Assembly (NCBI GenBank): GCA_963082875.1
Contig: OY720097.1
Span: 4,968,501 to 5,032,500 of the forward strand
From: Corella eumyota
Lineage: Eukaryota; Chordata; Ascidiacea; Phlebobranchia; Corellidae
Length of the DNA: 64,000 nucleotides
Reading direction: 5' to 3'
In this document: positions 1-17,344 of the stretch, piece after piece
Layout: each line of letters starts with the position of its first letter
Position numbering within the stretch: position 1 is the stretch's first letter
Notes under the pieces: model-generated
Seen by the model: the letters and a program-made list of their open reading frames with translations, nothing else
Databases searched by the model: none
Told to the model about the DNA's origin: nothing
Program-made: the position numbers and the translations under genes

Positions 1-4876
<4,876 letters not shown>

Positions 4877-5970
4877 TTTTATGGTTTCTCTTTTTCTGTA
4901 GTTTTATAAAGTTGACAAATTCTTGGCAAATCGTTTGTTGTTTATATACCCTATAACTTTAGGTTAATCACAACTGCTCTATTATGTATCCCTTTTATTT
5001 TTATAAATAACTTTGACGTAAAAATACACGTTAAAACCAAAGAAAAACGTGAACAAAAAGTTAAGTATGCTTCGCGCGAAAACGATAAGCATGAGTGCTT
5101 TTCGCGCCAAAGGCAAAAATAGTTATCCTCGCTTCAGTTTTTTTTTGGTTTTAACTTGCATAAATAAAAATAAATGCTATACTAACTATTTTAACCAACA
5201 AAAATGCATAATTCGCTTTATAGTTTTATTAATTAAATAATTTACAGATTGATTAAAACGGAATCACATTACACATAATTGCAGTGTTAAAATCACAATA
5301 ATTTTTTTTTACTTTGATTTAAAAATTCACACGTTCTTTATTGGTCTTTGATTTAAAATTTATAACATTTAAAATTCGAGTAAAAATATATTTTCTTGTT
5401 TTTAGTAAGAGAAATAACGTGTACATAAATAACCTTTTTCTATAAAATATATAAACAAAATATATGGCAATACGAATAAACCTCTACCACTAATTTGATC
5501 ATTATTGTTTTCCATTAGATAAAAATAAATAAATTGCTGTTAAATTTCACCTGGATTAATTTAAACTAAGTTTGTACCATTATATGACGTAACCATATTA
5601 GTATGCTACGCCAAGATACATCAGCAACAACACTGTTTAAAAGTAAAAAAAATAAAGAACGTTGAACACGAAAAAAATACAAGATATATTAAGTTTTAGA
5701 CTGGGGTAGAAAAACCAAAATTTTTTAATAAAAAGCAGATATCTACTTAAATCTAGAGCACCATTACCAAACTAACATTTTAAATTTAAACCAAACCAAA
5801 TTTGCACTTTACTAAACAAACCGTACAGTAAAAGACAGTAACCACAAAACTACACGCTAAATTAACAATAAATCACCTATATATACAAGCTGATTATATA
5901 TGATTATAAGCAAAACCAAAAACGAACTTACAGAAAAAGCAGCCTTTAGTAAAACGCGAAAAAGTATAGG
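4877..5970. other. intergenic: MCM2 upstream region and A1CF-like 3' UTR
   Basis: No coding exon is seen. The left part holds the MCM2 5' UTR and promoter. The right part should hold the 3' UTR of the next minus-strand gene; a minus-strand AATAAA near 5337 is a possible polyadenylation signal. A short open frame at 5049-5240 has no coding features. Confidence 0.5.
5071..5111. promoter_or_regulatory. paired E2F-like sites upstream of MCM2
   Basis: TTCGCGCGAAAA (5071-5082) and TTTTCGCGCCAAA (5099-5111) both fit the E2F consensus and stand out in an AT-rich background. They lie about 200 bp upstream of the MCM2 ATG. MCM genes are classical E2F targets, so S-phase control of MCM2 is the likely role. 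Confidence 0.65.
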
Positions 5971-8900
5971 CTAATAGTGATTATATACGTCGCTGGATGT
6001 GGTGACCAATCCGGAATAATTAACTCCATTGTAGACAGGGTAGGAATAGCTAGCCGGGGAAATGTCGCCAACTGTGCTATTATAGTAGCCGTTAATGCCA
6101 GACGACGGATTTGTGACGTCATTTTGATTGACGTAAACGCTGGACGCGTCAGAGACTTTGAGGTCTGCCATAGCAGACGTGGCGACCTCAGCAAGCACGT
6201 GCGCCGCAGCCATTTCCTTTGCCTGTTCAGGTGAGGTAGACAATTTGGTAGGGGTGTACAGCTTGTTGCTGTGCTGCTTGCTGGACAACTGTGGGTGAAA
6301 CCCCGACTCCTGTGGCGATTGTTGTCCCTGGGTTTGCGGCAATTGCTGCTGGCTGTTGTTGGTACCCGGCAGCTCCACCTGAAAACATACGCACCTTTAA
6401 TATCAAATACCAGATTTGATAATAGAACGTTTCGATAAAGTCAAATAATGGCATAACGAATATCACAATAAAGACATCCTTTGCTAAAAAACAACGTATG
6501 ATAAACTTTACATGGTATCTTACCCGGTACAAGAACAGTCGACGGCCATTCGGTCCAACCGCGGTATGCAGCTTGTATTCCGGCTTCACCGATTGCCCCA
6601 CCTTCGTGCAGTATTCCTCCAAGAGCTGTATAGTTGTAATGATGATAAAGTATTTAAAAATTTAATATAAATTAACAACACTTAAATGTGTTGGTCCCTT
6701 AAATATTGTCATTTACCTGGATTGACGACTTCGGCAGGTTGCTGGATTTGAGGGATGACTGATTGATAGGGATGAGCTCCATATCTGGCCGTAAGTCGAA
6801 TTTCTCGCCCTGCCCCGACTGTGGGACCGATACCACCTTTAACAAAAAACATTTGAAATTGTCAAGGCATTTGTGCGCTATAAGAGTTACTAAACAAATA
6901 AAAACGTAAAAACCTTTAAACGACAATCAAAGCATATTTTATACTAATGTGAATAGAAAATTGCCTTGTTTATTCTTAAAAATTGTCTAATTGTTTATCA
7001 TAAAAGCCAAACAAAAATTAATGAAAATAAGATAAAACTCTAATGGCAACAATATTCCAACTAAGCAGCGTCACCATTGTTTAACTAAGAAACAATGTTG
7101 CTATTACAAGACAGTTTAGACTTTAGAGTGTATACTGTTTGGTGTATCTTAGATTAATTCGTTTTACCTGCTGATGAGGAAACGGAGGTCGCCGGTTGTA
7201 GTGATTGTAATAAGTCGTCTGTTGGTACCTGTTATATACATGATAATTTAAGCAAGTAATTAATTTATTATTAAATATTTACAGGCCTTTTTGGTAATGC
7301 ATTTTAGCAATGCCCTCAAATATTTTTTAACATGTTTTTATAAACTTACCTTACCAATAACAAATTTACATCTAGTTAATGTAACATAACATAAAAACGA
7401 AACAACATCTAAAGCGGGAGAACTCACAAATTAGTAAAAATTACACCTACAAATTTAAGGTATTGTCAGTGTTACAAGTAGTATAATTACAATATCATTT
7501 TGAATTAATTCAACTACAAACATGGGCTGACTGAGGCCGTTAAGGATTAAATAAAGTGGAAATAAAATTACCCGATGTTATTAACTACGGAGAAATTTGG
7601 AGCTACTTAGGACAATGTTAAAACATTAAGCAATATTTTAAATCGCAGACCCCTCAAATTATAAAAGAATTATGAACAAGCTTTTTAACTGGGATATATA
7701 TTGTTAAGTTACAGAGCCAACTGTAAACCAGAATTAGACAATTAAAATGCTTTGTAAGGTTGGCATAGCAACGCAGCATTTAAAGCATTAAGTTTCAAAT
7801 TAGAATATTAATTCTTATAAGTTAAATTAGTGTGCAGTCACAAAATTATTGGGGGAAAAATTAGTGACTTGACGCAGTTCCTAAGTTAGGTAAAGTTCTT
7901 ACTTTTTTAAGAGTACAAGGATTGGTGCCTACAGAGTTCTCTTGTTATTTATATAAAACTATGTAACCTGTTTTTTGAGTTAAAATATATAAAATAACAA
8001 AGTTTAAGCAAAAGTACACCTGGTCAGTTTAAGTACCCAAAAAATTTTTTGTTAAGTGATGTCAGTCTAAAAAAATAATTTGCATACGGAATTGCGTTTA
8101 TGTAATAGGAATATCATAACATGGCTGTGCATCTGGTTTCTAGTACAAAATTATTTTGAAATTAAAGATTGATTTTGTTAATTCGAAATCACACCTGTAA
8201 GTCCCCCGCACTGAGGCCAGAGACTTGCTCGGTTGCATACCCTCGCCCTGCTACATTGATGTAGTTCCTGCCGGCTGCGATGCCGCGCGATCCTGCGGCT
8301 CTGTTCCTTCCTCCACGGTAAGACACCCCGCGACCCTGACCTCCTGCTATTCCGGCCCCCGGTATTCCAAGAGGCACCCCAGCTGCTCCGATTGTTGGCA
8401 TCCCAAGACCTTGGATTTGGGAAAGATCTCCTATACCCGGTTGTAAAGAATATCTTGGTTGAGGAATTGCTGGAATGGATGTTGCAGCGTAAGGGACTCC
8501 TCCGTAATAGATGGGAGCTAAAAATATAACAATGATGTTCAAATTATATATGGATGACAAAAAAATAACTTTCAACATCTATTACATTTTTTATTACTTA
8601 AAAAGGAGTCGTATTTTTATTTAACAAAAATTTTTTTATAATTGATCTTACCAGCAAATGGATAGTTGGATGCAGCTGCTGTTGCTGCCTCAATTCGTGG
8701 ATCAAAGGCAACCAAACCTGGGTAAGTTGCTAAAGTCTCAGGTTGGGCTTCGACCGGCATTCGATTGGCTGCTCTGGTGTACCTAAAAAGATAAGAAGAA
8801 TTTTAAATATTTTCTTTCTTTAAGCAACCTTTAATTTAGTTATGGCCCATGTCAGCCTATGAATTAAGTACCATTCACATTCTTAGTTGATTGTAATTCA

Positions 8901-11900
8901 TATTAAGCCAAATCAGTAAGAATCTAATGTATTTTTCGTTATCTACTTTTAGTGAATTTATTTTAAATATTTACACAAACAACTGCAATGAATAAACACG
9001 TAAGCCGTTTCTAAACTCGTAAATCACAAAAATAGCATAGCTGTGGTGCGGCTCAAACTCTAAACCTTAAGGATCGTAACCTAATAACAAATCCAGTGAA
9101 TAAAAAAAATTAAAATTTACCTAACATATGTTTCTCTATCCACAGGTTTTGCTAAGGAAACCTCCATGGGAGCCCCATCCAGCAATTTTCCGTTAAGCAT
9201 CTGCATACACTTCAAAGCATTTTCTCTGTTGTTGAAATGAACAAATCCATAATCTCGGATCTTTTTTACGCGCTCTATCGCCTCTGGTGGAACAATAGCT
9301 AGAAACTCCTAAAAATAATATACAAATATTTCTGTAATAAAATGTCACTTTTTGAAAAAATATAGCATAATAAATTAAGTAAAATTAGGAATTTTATATT
9401 TTCTAATAACTGAGCCTAGTTATAATTTAATTGTTGACTACATTATTTTACGTTTACTTTTTTAAGTAAAAAAATATTTTACAAATTTCACTTTTCTACC
9501 TTTTCTAATTGTTCCTCTGTCGTGTTAAGCATAAGGTTTCGAATGTAGAGGATCTTTACCGTTGCCATGACATCGTCGTCCACCTCGACTTCCGGTTCCG
9601 CCCAATCTACTGCAATCGGATGACCCCACACTTGCGGTCGAGTATGCATTAACTTTCTGTTACGTAATAAAGCACAGGTTTATTTAAAAAAAGGCCTATG
9701 TATGTCAAATTAGAATGGCTATTTAATATGTTAGAACATATAGTGCCATGTTTCTTTTTCCATTTATTAATTTATCCAAAACATTTAAAAAAAGCAATAA
9801 AAGAATTGATGTTATACTGTGTGTCCAATACTGTTTCTGTTTTTTATTTTTTAAAAGTTGAATATTTTGAACCTACTCATGTGTCCAAAAGTCAAAATTA
9901 CTACTTGTAACTTGTACAGCATTAAAAGCTTTTATATTTACAATGCACAAAACGTTTAACGACAAAATTTTATATTTTATTGCCTAATAAAATAAGCAGA
10001 GCAACCCTAATGTGGTTAGTTTAACAAGAAGCAACGACTTTGTAATGACTACAAAAGGTAAACGACCGTTAAAGTATTTTTAGAACAAATTTAAACTTAC
10101 CGTCTCGCCATTGCTGCAGTATGATGGTCTTGATATTCGACGAAAGCGAATCCGCGATTTTTAGTTTTATCCGCAGCGGAGGGATACACAATAACGTTAA
10201 TAACACCTTCCGTTATTTTTTGCATCTCCATCATAATTTCATCTTTTTGTTTTGCTTTGGGTATTCCACCGACAAATAGCCTAAAAATATATAAATAATA
10301 TCAAAATAAAATTTAAATCTGTTTCTGATTATAATAAAGAAATATTTTTTAATATTTACATTCTATACAAATTTATTTTTACCTGCAGTTATCTACGCTT
10401 TTACAGACGCCAAGTAGTCTCCCTTTTCTTATTTCGTAATTGTTGAGTTCTTTCAGCGCCCGTCTAGCGCCCTCACCCGTACAGTATTTTACGAATGCAA
10501 AACCTCGGTTGTTTCCGTTAAAATCCATCATTAGCCGAAGCTCAAATAACCTAAATCAAAGATCGTGTATCAAACAAGATTCTTCAAATTTAAAATTAAA
10601 GTAAGAATAACATAAGGTTATTTAGTGAATATGTACAAATTGTGTTTTCAACAAAAGCTATGCACATAGAAAAAATATCTTTAAATGCTTTAGTAATGTA
10701 ACGATTTAACCTAATGTAACCAATAGCCAACGATTAATATTTAGCGAAAAAATAAAGTGTTGACATTTAGTACAACTTTACAAAACTCTGTAAATGATTT
10801 CTTATCCTCGTAAATTTTCCGACTTGTTCGAAATATCGTAACGCGCGGGAAAAGCAAACAAAACAGTCACGTGACGTCTACAAATCACATGACAATTATA
10901 AGATAATTAAGGATAAGAAATATCAGCTTAAAAGGTAAATTTTTACCAAATTTAAACGAAACATGTCAAACAACGCAGTAGGTAAAACCTAATTTTGATT
11001 AGTTTATTTTATTAAAAAATTTAAACCATATCAAAAACCATTCTTTAAATAATCTAAAATTCAAGATAAAGTTTAATTCTGAACAACCAGACCCTAAAAT
11101 TTATTAAAATATTAAACCAAAGCTACAACTTGTTTAAAATAAATTTTAAACTTGGAAAAATTGTACTAGGCGAAAAACAAAGTCGTTTTCGATCAAAGTT
11201 CATACCGTTCCTTTATGTCACAGTATATGTGTACACATTTGCAGATTTATAACCTTACATCGGTTAGGAGTTTGCTAAACAACAGGCTATGCAAACATAT
11301 TAACATCGTCGCTTATTGCAAGTTACACCGTGGACGTAATTTATCAAACTTTTTTATAAGAGCATAGATTTACGAGTGTTAAATATAGGATTATAACTTT
11401 TAAGTGTTGCTTGCATCAACTACAAATATTGGTTGTAGATTGTGTTGATGCAACTGTAGCGGGCCTGCCCTGATATGTCGCTCCGCAAATATTTTTAAAG
11501 TTATAAAATTTGATGTGATAAATCAAAGTTTACAATTTTAAACTGTGTCAATAAATTTGCAGTGTCACTGTTGTTAAATGCGGTTTGGACTATTTGATAA
11601 AAATTGAAATTAAATGTGTTTTTATGTAGAAGCTTTTATAAGCTAACCCAATATAATTAAATCTTTACCTGCCACATTTTTCAAGTACAGGGACCAGTTC
11701 GTCTTCGTACAAATCCCGGGGTAATTTACCCACAAACACTTCACATCCTTTGCCAGGTATTGGGCCGTTAGCCCAGCCAGGTGGTGGCCCACCATATTTC
11801 CTTTGACCATTTTCCTAATTTAAACACAAATCGATTAGAAAACGCGATAATAAACTTATTTTTATTGTACATAACAACATCTTTGTCTTACAAACAGTAA

Positions 11901-12801
11901 GGTAGTAATGTCAAAACATGTAAAATTTTTGCATTTATAAAACAATTAAAGAAATTGTCGAAAAAATAAAAATATTAGGGCCAGCTAAGTCAAACAAATA
12001 TTTAGTGGAAATTAATTCCAAGTGCTTTCCCACAATGTGCAACACCTTTTACTTTACATTTTTACCGCTACCCTCTACCCTATTTTAATCATGTAATTCG
12101 CATTTATGTTTTACTAAATTTTATTATAATTTAACATGAATTATTTGGAATAGGAATAGACATTAAACTTTGCCCAATTACTTTTATTTGGTTTTAATTT
12201 AATTTATTTCTGCTAACAAATTTAATTTAATTATTTTAGATTTATTGGATATGTGATGTTTATTTCTTTCTTGTTTAATAAAGTTCGAAAACCCAAAAAA
12301 GCATTTATAATTAACATTTTCTATAGTTTTAACAATTATGTGCTATTAGTTGTTTGAAATCTTATTTTTTTCACAATAAATCATAAGTTATATATATACC
12401 TGTTTTAATGTGTAACCTGTGGTCTCACACAAGGTTTTCAAAATGGCCGCTTTTGCCGGATTGTTGCACAACGGCTCTTCGCTCGAAGCGTTCGGATCGT
12501 TTAATGATTTTTGATTGGCTGCGATCATATTTATGCAAGTGACGTCACTAGGTGCAATTGTCGTTAGATTATGATGTAATAAGGTTGGAGGGACGCTTTG
12601 TTGAATTATAAAGCAATCTAAAAACAATAAAAGTTAAATTTAAACAGTATTTCATGTTTGGAAATAAAAAAGGAAAAAATTTTGACACACTTTCTTGTCA
12701 TTATAACAATTTAAATATAGCATAGATATACATAGTATACTAACTAATATTTGATATTTTGCCCTTTTATTAATCTTACCTTGATTGTTTAAGTTTGCCA
12801 T
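5971..12801 (-). CDS. A1CF: A1CF/RBM46/RBM47-type RNA-binding protein, 737 aa
   Basis: RNA-binding protein of the APOBEC1 complementation factor family, known in vertebrates for binding AU-rich mRNA and assisting C-to-U editing or mRNA stability. Exons: 12780-12801, 12400-12617, 11669-11814, 10383-10550, 10101-10280, 9500-9656, 9121-9308, 8652-8782, 8195-8517, 7168-7218, 6717-6836, 6524-6625 and 5971-6378, total 2214 nt in frame. Three RRMs follow in order: RNP2-like CEVFVGKLP near residue 102, CRLFVGGIP near 184 and KILYIRNLM near 278. An Ala/Gly/Arg-rich stretch comes next. A DND1-type dsRBD-like segment lies at about 540-602 ([25 protein letters not shown]). The last exon codes a Gln-rich tail. 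Using the acceptor at 7218 rather than 7228 keeps the family frame. The family member could equally be named RBM46 or RBM47, since invertebrates may have a single ancestral gene. Confidence 0.92.
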
Positions 12802-13719
12802 TGACGATAATTAAAAGCGTTTAATTACAAGTAAATTAAAAGAGAATTACAAATAATAAAAAATAACTACTACAGCCCACAAATCACATATTCTAATATC
12901 TGTACAGAAATATAAAAAATATAAAATCTGAATCTTTTATTAAAACTTAACATTAAACGCAGTCTTTCAATTTTATACCCATTTTTCGCCAAAAAATCCG
13001 TTTATTTCGCCAAATCTATTAGCTAATAACTGAATACATGTTTGATAATATTATAAGACTTATAATTCGCTTTCTCTTATACAGGTGACTATATTATAAA
13101 GCCCAATTGATTCTGGGTCGACGTTTTAAATGTAAATAGAAATTGGGTATGTAAATAAAAATCTCTAACACGTTTCTTATATGTTAGGCGCAGTATACGG
13201 CTCGGCCAGTAAAGTTTGATATTTGCATTTCTTTTGTATTTCGAGTTTCGAGGGAGTCGTTTGGTATAAGAATTATATTATTTCTTTACAGGTGCGAGGC
13301 CTTACGAAATATGTCAATAATGCATCATCATCTTATGCCATTTTAAGTAGACTATAGGTCAATACAAAAAATTACTAAATAATCTTCATTTTTAATAATT
13401 TTATATATCTATTAGGTATTTAAAAGGTCATCTACTTATTGAGCTAAAATAATTTTTGTGACAAGTAATTTTCTATTTATCCCTATTCCCTTTTTATGTA
13501 TTTGTTTAGCCTGTATTTGCTAACCATTTAACATTAGTTATATTATCGCAAAAAAACATAAAGTCTGACATAGTTTTCCACGTTTTGACACGGCCTTTTT
13601 AAACATCATTAGACTTAAGTAATTCCCTACACTTAAAAAGATTGTCACATTCCGACCCTTTAAATTTAATTATTATAAATATGCAGATTAATTTATAAAA
13701 AAATTTAAAAAGAACTTAC

Positions 13720-13825
13720 CTTTTCGTGATTACTAAAGTGCAATTGTAAAATTACTAGAAGATTCACGTTGAATTACTCGCTCTTTCCTTCCGATGTGAC
13801 TTTAGCTTATTATGGCCCAGCCAGT
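13720..13825 (-). other. possible non-coding 5' exon of the A1CF-like gene
   Basis: A good minus-strand donor (AAAG|GTAAGT) occurs at 13719-13718, about 0.9 kb upstream of the A1CF-like start codon. No coding frame continues upstream, so it could end an untranslated first exon. The upstream limit is a guess and the matching acceptor was not fixed. Confidence 0.25.
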
Positions 13826-15410
13826 AAAGTGCATTTGTGTTGGTCGCCTTTGTTTACTCTCGTAACAAATTGTTACAACGTAATGTTTAACCAAGATAAC
13901 TGAACGACATCCAAGCCAGGCACTGGATTACTAATACGTTACTTATTATTCGCCAACAGTTATTAAACATAGGTTGTTTTATGAGTTGGGAATTAATTGA
14001 ATTGTTGTAACAAAAAAGTGCATTACAAATATCCACAATTGCATGCATTTAAACAATATATCAAAGTTTTTTTTTTGCAACAAAAATATGAAGTTTTTTA
14101 TATTCATATTAAGGATCCATTTTTTCAAGTTTCTGCTATCTTTATATTAAAAAATGGATATTAGGGTTTCATATTAAATAACATTTTATTTCAGTTTATT
14201 CAAAAAAATTCATTTTTAAACAAAGCAAGATCTTTGTTTAATATATTTACTTATTACTTATATCAAAAAATGTAATAATGTATTATGGTAAAAGCATCAT
14301 TTATTCATTTATTTAAAAAATATGTATAGCCTACGCCCATATTGGAAACTTTTTTCAAATCTTTAGCGGCACCATGCGAAAGAACAAAAATATACGTTTT
14401 TTTGTCCAAATTATTCTTAATTGTTTTTTATTCTTGTATCATTTTACTAAAATTTTATAAAAACTTTAAACAATATTAATCAACTTAAACAATTCGTTGA
14501 ATAATAAAAGTTACATTTTTATATTAATATTTAAATAATGAAAATAGGAATTAACTATTCATTAACTTAATGGTATACCACAAAACCACAAGCAAGATGT
14601 TTAAACATTTTATTTTTTAAATCCTAATTTTCTTTCATTAGTTTTAAATAAAATATATCTATAAAAAGGATATCATACCCAAAACAAATTAATTTATAAT
14701 TTAATTTTAACCAAATTAGTTTTTTAAATTTATTTGAAGGGGTAACATTTGATACCAAAGTGGTACAAAAACAATATAAAAAAAGCTAGACAGGACGAAA
14801 AAAACAAGAAAAAAGAGAATAAATAGAAAAATTAAAAAAAGGATAACGTACCCAAGCGTATTTCTACAGGGTTGGGCACTTGGGTTTATAATTAAACATC
14901 ACGACAGTTCGACAGCACGAACTATGAGTGTAAAACCAGTTTGGTTTAGGTTTATATATTTCTTGTCAGCAGATTTTTAATAATATTTTAGATCTCGTGA
15001 AAAAAATAAGTTGTTTTTTATAAAAAAAAAGTTTTAAAATAACTAAAAAAAATTTGGGTTATATGAGAAAAGGTGTTTCATATAAAAATTAGTTTAAAAA
15101 TTTGTAAAAAATTTTGTTTATAAAAATTATTTGTTTAATTGACTAAAAGAATTTATTTTCCTTTTTCCTATATCATCAAAAAAAGGGAATGAAATAAAAT
15201 GTTATCAAAAAAATAAAATAACTTTATCAATAAAATTCCACTAATTTTATTAAAAATTGTTGGGTTTTGCTTCCTAAACTTATATTGTAATTTTTTTTTA
15301 ATAATTTAGAGTTTTTTTAATAAAAGTTCAAAGTTGTTACGACGTCTAAATACTTGGTGTAAAAGACAGACACGTAATGCTCGACGTCATCAATTATACC
15401 CTTGATCAGT
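13826..15410. other. AT-rich intergenic DNA without recognised features
   Basis: Very AT-rich sequence with many homopolymer runs. I found no exon with coding bias, RNA gene or repeat family in it. Confidence 0.5.
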
Positions 15411-15869
15411 ATGAATATAAAATCATACTGGGGTAATATTAAAAACATCTCGGATACCTTACAAGTAAAGATTACGCTCAAGCGTTACTTCGAGCTTTCT
15501 AATAAGTCCTTAGACTTGCGAGAAAAGAAAATGCTGAATCAAATCATTGATGAAATCACGCTTGTTAAGACTATGAACACAATGATGAAACCATACAGTA
15601 GAAAAACTACATGTGATTTGTATAGACTGGTTGTGTCTTTTTTAAATATCAAACTAAAACTTTATGATGAAATAATTTTTATTACGTGTAATTTTATTCA
15701 TGTTTTTCTTGAAATTTCACTTATGTTTTATTTTTTTATTTGTTATTCATATTCATTATATACATTCTCCTTGTTGTGTTCGTTTATGATTTCGCCATTG
15801 AAAACTAATAAAGAGTTGATTGTATATGATATCTACATACCGTATCATAAACACAATAATAATATGTAA
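15411..15869 (+). CDS. hypothetical 152-aa open frame, doubtful
   Basis: Not recognised. The first 75 residues look protein-like (MNIKSYWGNIKNISDTLQVK, mixed charge). The rest is a hydrophobic, Phe/Tyr-rich stretch of the kind that arises in AT-rich DNA. The ATG at 15411 is preferred over the upstream TTG. No neighbouring exon or promoter was tied to it. It may be one exon of an unrecognised gene or a chance frame. Confidence 0.2.
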   Translation: MNIKSYWGNIKNISDTLQVKITLKRYFELSNKSLDLREKKMLNQIIDEITLVKTMNTMMKPYSRKTTCDLYRLVVSFLNIKLKLYDEIIFITCNFIHVFLEISLMFYFFICYSYSLYTFSLLCSFMISPLKTNKELIVYDIYIPYHKHNNNM

Positions 15870-15990
15870 AATTTTCTTCATAAAAACACAGACTAAGCCT
15901 TTCTAAAAACAATTAAAACGAGAAAATTAGCTAAACAAGCGATTTAATGCTGTTTTTGTGTATTTAAAAATCAACCATATTTTGTCCCTG

Positions 15991-16256
15991 CTACACGAAG
16001 TTACGAAAATAACAAAAAAACTGCTGTGCTGGTTCATTAAGAATGACGTCATTATTTACAACATTTTGCATCAGCGTTTTTAAGGGATTTTGCGTCGTGA
16101 TAGCCGGGACACGGTACAAATTGACAGATCGAAATTTCCCAAAATCAAACTGATAAACTTTTCCTTTTTTGGCAGGGCGGATACTGCTTGGCGATATATG
16201 CGATAAATTGCCACTCCTTAATTGAGCACTTCCCCGAATTCTGGTGTTGATTTTTA
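15991..16256 (-). other. exon-like open frame on the minus strand
   Basis: After an acceptor-like TTTTCTAAACAG, a frame without an initial Met stays open for about 88 codons and ends at a TAG (15991-15993). The peptide has ordinary composition (for example GKVYQFDFGKFRSVNLYRVP) and the DNA is richer in GC and CpG than its surroundings. No partner exon was found upstream. It may be a terminal exon of an unrecognised gene or a conserved regulatory segment; it contains a CRE palindrome ATGACGTCAT near 16042-16051. Confidence 0.2.
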
Positions 16257-17273
16257 CTGTTTAGAAAACACATTTGATGTAGGCGTACCGGCATTAAAAT
16301 CCTTTTTCCGTAAACATAGGATTTGATGGTATTTCGGATTAAGATTTTAATAGCATGGATATAGATATAAACTAATCATTTGGCTTAAGTGTTAAGACCA
16401 GGTAGAGATGGCACATCCTCTCCAATCCATAATATTGAGATTAAAAATATGTTTTTCAATAAACATAGATAAATATTCGAATTATCTACAAACAATATAC
16501 CACTTTACAATTTCAAGGAGTAGCTTGTTTAAAAATACGAAAAATGCCACCTTTAACCATCAACCAAAACCAATGCCATCCACCAACTTATACCGGCACC
16601 TTAATCAATTATTTGACGTGGTCTGGCAGCTTTTTGAAACCACAATCGGAACTATGAATGTCATTTTGCCAAACCAAATTATGCGGTTTTGCGTTTTTAT
16701 AACAAACGGCTTATTTATTTTCCAGGTGGGCCACGCGGGTTTAAACCTTAGGCAACAATTATCTATTGATATCACGCCCAATTGACATTTTAATTGTGGC
16801 CATGGTTTATTGCAGAAAAGGCTTTATTATAACGCATAATTTACGGAGCCTGTTAAATGACAGGTAATTATGGTTAAAAACATAATGATTAAATAAAAAG
16901 TTGTAAATTAAAGGAATTTAATGTGACAGTTATGGTAAGGTGTAGGTGTAGTAACAAAAATAAATATTATTTTTGTAAAAGGCGTATGTCAATTACTTTC
17001 GAAGCATGATATAAGATATTATCTATTTTTGAAAATGTTCAAATAAAAGCATACAGTTATGAGAAGATAAAAAAACGTAGAATCTGTCTGAGGTTAACTA
17101 TATCATCTCAGTCTCGTGTTTCCAAATTAAGCTATCAGTAAGCAAGAAATAAACACCAAGTTAACGAGGTTGAGTTTTATTTTTTTAACATGGAAGCACT
17201 GGTTAAGTATGAGTCACTCTCTGACGAAGAACGTTTCGATTTTGATATCACCGGTGAAAAAAGGCGATCAAGG
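16257..17273. other. intergenic DNA upstream of the CAP-protein gene
   Basis: No supported gene. A 125-codon open frame at 16408-16785 has no recognisable domain and low coding quality. Confidence 0.45.
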
Positions 17274-17281
17274 TTATATAA
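17274..17281 (+). promoter_or_regulatory. TATA box of the ShKT/CAP gene
   Basis: A TATATAA element lies about 65-70 bp upstream of the signal-peptide ATG at 17345, the spacing expected for a short 5' UTR. No other TATA-like element lies as close in this segment. Confidence 0.5.
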
Positions 17282-17344
17282 ACAGGAGAATAACGGTCAG
17301 GAGTTATCTTAGATTAAAGCAATATTGCAGAGAAATCAACAGCA

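Noticed and set aside
7168-7228. Longer version of A1CF-like exon 10 starting at 7228.
   Set aside because: It shifts the frame of the next exons away from the conserved [16 protein letters not shown] segment; the acceptor 10 nt downstream keeps frame.
9040-9105. Weak tRNA-like or SINE-like patch in an A1CF-like intron.
   Set aside because: A B-box-like TTTGAGCC is present but no convincing A-box or element ends.
13195-13835. Two similar motifs (GGCCAGTAAAGT near 13205 and AGCCAGTAAAGT near 13820).
   Set aside because: Only about 12 bp are shared; too short to call a repeat or regulatory pair.
16408-16785. 125-codon plus-strand frame.
   Set aside because: No domain, low-quality composition and no splice or promoter context.
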